A stretch of DNA of 6,107 bases, taken from the NCBI GenBank assembly GCA_022827165.1, contig JAJDTN010000155.1, forward strand, positions 1 through 6,107, read 5' to 3'. The DNA comes from Candidatus Latescibacterota bacterium (GTDB lineage Bacteria > Latescibacterota > UBA2968 > UBA8231). The notes beneath the pieces were generated by a model. The model was not told where the DNA came from and did not search any database. It saw only the letters and a program-made list of their open reading frames with translations. Every line of letters begins with the position of its first letter. Within the stretch, counting starts at the first letter, position 1. Of the stretch, positions 5,142-6,107 are shown piece after piece. Position numbers and translations under genes: made by a program.

Positions 5142-5864
5142 TTGGCATCCCTGCAGATCAATCACGGTAACATCTCATCCATCGCAGATCGGATCGTCCA
5201 GGCCCGTCGCCTGTACGGGGCCGACAGTTCCTATGTCATCGGTCTGTTCACGAGCCTCGAGTGGCTTCTCGACGGCAGCGGTGGCGAATCGGTCCGGCGG
5301 CAGATGCTCGACCGCGTCGTGGAGGTCGAGGGAGGGAAGGCGGCTCCAGCCCCTGCCCAGACGCCGTCCTCGAGGGCCGGAAGGCCCGAGGCTTCCGCGC
5401 CCCGCGGACGCGGCGAGGGCCTTGAGGAGAACACCTGGATCCGAGGTGCCGTCAAGTGGTTCAACAACGACAAGGGATACGGATTCATCTCTACGGCGGC
5501 CGACACCGATGTCTTCGTGCATTGGCGCGATATTTCCTCTTGGGACCGCAGTCTGACCCAGGGCGACGAGGTGGAGTTCATGGTCACCAAGACCGCCAAG
5601 GGGTTCCAGGCGATCAACGTGATGAAGCCCGGCTCCGGAGAGTCTTCCGAGGACGCCACGCGCGTCGCAGGTCAGGAGGCGGAGGCTCAGGAACTCGGAG
5701 GGCTCGACGAGGAGTCCGGAGAGTTGAGCGAGACGGAGTCTGCAGTGGCTTCGGAATCTTCCGAGGAAGAGAAGACGGATGCCGCCCTGCCCGTGGCCGA
5801 AGCCGCCGAGGCTGGAGCCGCACAGGACGGAGAGGACGACGAGTCGGCCCCGGCTCCGAGCTGA
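5142..5864 (+). CDS. Multi-domain cold-shock-domain protein (helical N-terminus, CSD, acidic tail)
   Basis: This is a 240-residue protein with a TTG start chosen from its strong SD. Residues 1-62 are predicted largely helical, with no signal peptide, and match nothing I recognise. Residues 63-97 are an Ala/Pro/Arg-rich linker. Residues 101-163 are a complete cold-shock domain: GAVKWFNNDKGYGFI (102-116) with RNP1 KGYGFI, then DVFVHWRDI (123-131) with RNP2 VFVHW, and GDEVEFMVTKTAKGFQAINV (141-160). The fold binds single-stranded RNA or DNA and melts structure in mRNA. His-Trp replaces the usual His-Phe/Tyr in RNP2; an aromatic is kept. Residues 164-240 are Glu/Asp/Ser/Ala-rich, strongly acidic and surely disordered. 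Typical bacterial Csp proteins are about 70 residues, so this is an extended, non-standard member. It ends 21 nt before clpX, a likely co-transcribed neighbour. Confidence 0.9.
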   Translation: MASLQINHGNISSIADRIVQARRLYGADSSYVIGLFTSLEWLLDGSGGESVRRQMLDRVVEVEGGKAAPAPAQTPSSRAGRPEASAPRGRGEGLEENTWIRGAVKWFNNDKGYGFISTAADTDVFVHWRDISSWDRSLTQGDEVEFMVTKTAKGFQAINVMKPGSGESSEDATRVAGQEAEAQELGGLDEESGELSETESAVASESSEEEKTDAALPVAEAAEAGAAQDGEDDESAPAPS

Positions 5865-5873
5865 GCGCGGCCC

Positions 5874-5880
5874 GGAGGGG
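5874..5880 (+). promoter_or_regulatory. Ribosome-binding site of clpX
   Basis: GGAGGGG lies 5 nt before the GTG at 5886 and fixes that codon as the start. It lies in the 21-nt gap after the cold-shock-domain gene, which holds no promoter of its own. Confidence 0.7.
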
Positions 5881-5885
5881 ACGCG

Positions 5886-6107
5886 GTGCTGAAGAAGACC
5901 GTCAGCTGCGCATTCTGCGGCAAAGGCGTGGGGCAGGTCGACAAGATCGTCACCGGCCCTTCCTCCGTGCACATCTGCAACGAGTGCGTTTCGTTGTGCA
6001 ACGAGGTGCTGGAGGAGGAGGACAAGCAGAAGCCCAGCCTCAACGGCGATCCTCTGCCGAAGCCCGCGGAACTCAAGGGCCAGCTGGACGAACACATCAT
6101 CGGCCAG
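5886..6107 (+). CDS. clpX: ATP-dependent Clp protease ATP-binding subunit ClpX, 3'-truncated by window edge
   Basis: The first 74 residues of ClpX, the AAA+ unfoldase that feeds substrates to ClpP, run off the window end. Seen directly: the N-terminal C4 zinc-binding domain with Cys8, Cys11, Cys31 and Cys34 (SCAFCGK...VHICNECVSLCNEV). It dimerises and receives adaptors and some substrates. After a short charged linker comes LPKPAELKGQLDEHIIGQ (57-74), the family's 'P-x-P-x-E-(I/L)-...-L-D-(E/D)-x-(V/I)-I-G-Q' entry to the AAA+ module. The Walker A site lies beyond the window. The GTG start has a good SD. The N-terminus is slightly shorter than in E. coli, with only seven residues before the first Cys. 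The preceding gene is a cold-shock-domain protein rather than clpP, the common neighbour. Confidence 0.96.
   Translation, partial: MLKKTVSCAFCGKGVGQVDKIVTGPSSVHICNECVSLCNEVLEEEDKQKPSLNGDPLPKPAELKGQLDEHIIGQ

Noticed and set aside
5053..5556. ATG-start ORF of 167 codons overlapping the cold-shock-domain gene
   Set aside because: It is in a different frame from the cold-shock domain, lacks an SD, and its Ser/Arg/Pro-rich product looks like a shadow frame.
5175..6095. Minus-strand ORF of 306 codons opposite the cold-shock-domain gene and clpX
   Set aside because: It spans two convincing + strand genes; the Leu/Gly/Arg-rich product matches no family and is a mirror of their codon bias.

Overview
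The window is a GC-rich, densely packed stretch of bacterial chromosome. Every supported gene is on the + strand: a 5'-truncated rnr, a 59-residue small membrane protein, holA, trxA, a stand-alone cyclic-nucleotide-binding-domain protein, an enlarged AI-2E/PerM-family membrane protein, a multi-domain cold-shock-domain protein, and a 3'-truncated clpX. Strong G/C third-position bias, Shine-Dalgarno (SD) sites of the GGAGG type and frequent non-ATG starts (two TTG, two GTG among seven visible starts) suggest a high-GC, probably Gram-negative bacterium from a less-studied lineage (Acidobacteriota, Myxococcota or candidate-phylum type). The sequence alone does not fix the phylum. There is no rRNA, tRNA, CRISPR, IS element or phage signature.

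Layout. Positions 1-1147 hold the C-terminal part of RNase R: the end of the RNB domain, an S1 domain and an arginine-rich tail. After a 108-nt gap with a plausible sigma70-type promoter (about 1191-1219), a single-pass membrane miniprotein (1256-1435) overlaps holA by 4 nt (GTGA). The holA gene (1432-2517) encodes the delta subunit of the DNA polymerase III clamp loader. Its last codons contain a good promoter (TTGACA, 18 nt, TATATT) that must serve trxA (2562-2888). The CNB-domain gene (2927-3514) follows after 38 nt and is separated by only 2 nt from the AI-2E-family gene (3517-5016). A 125-nt leader with a GC-only hairpin precedes the cold-shock-domain gene (5142-5864), and clpX starts 21 nt after that gene ends.

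How the genes relate. Most are housekeeping functions: RNA decay, replication, redox, RNA chaperoning and proteolysis. The least ordinary part is 2927-5864. It contains (i) a lone cyclic-nucleotide-binding-like protein probably translationally coupled to a permease-like protein; (ii) an AI-2E-family protein of 499 residues, against about 350 in the family, whose extra length lies in one loop and reads as an Ig-like (ASH/HYDIN-type) beta-sandwich; and (iii) a cold-shock domain between an unrecognised helical N-terminus and a long acidic tail, placed directly before clpX. These are the candidates for an undescribed system. The functional links proposed are inference.
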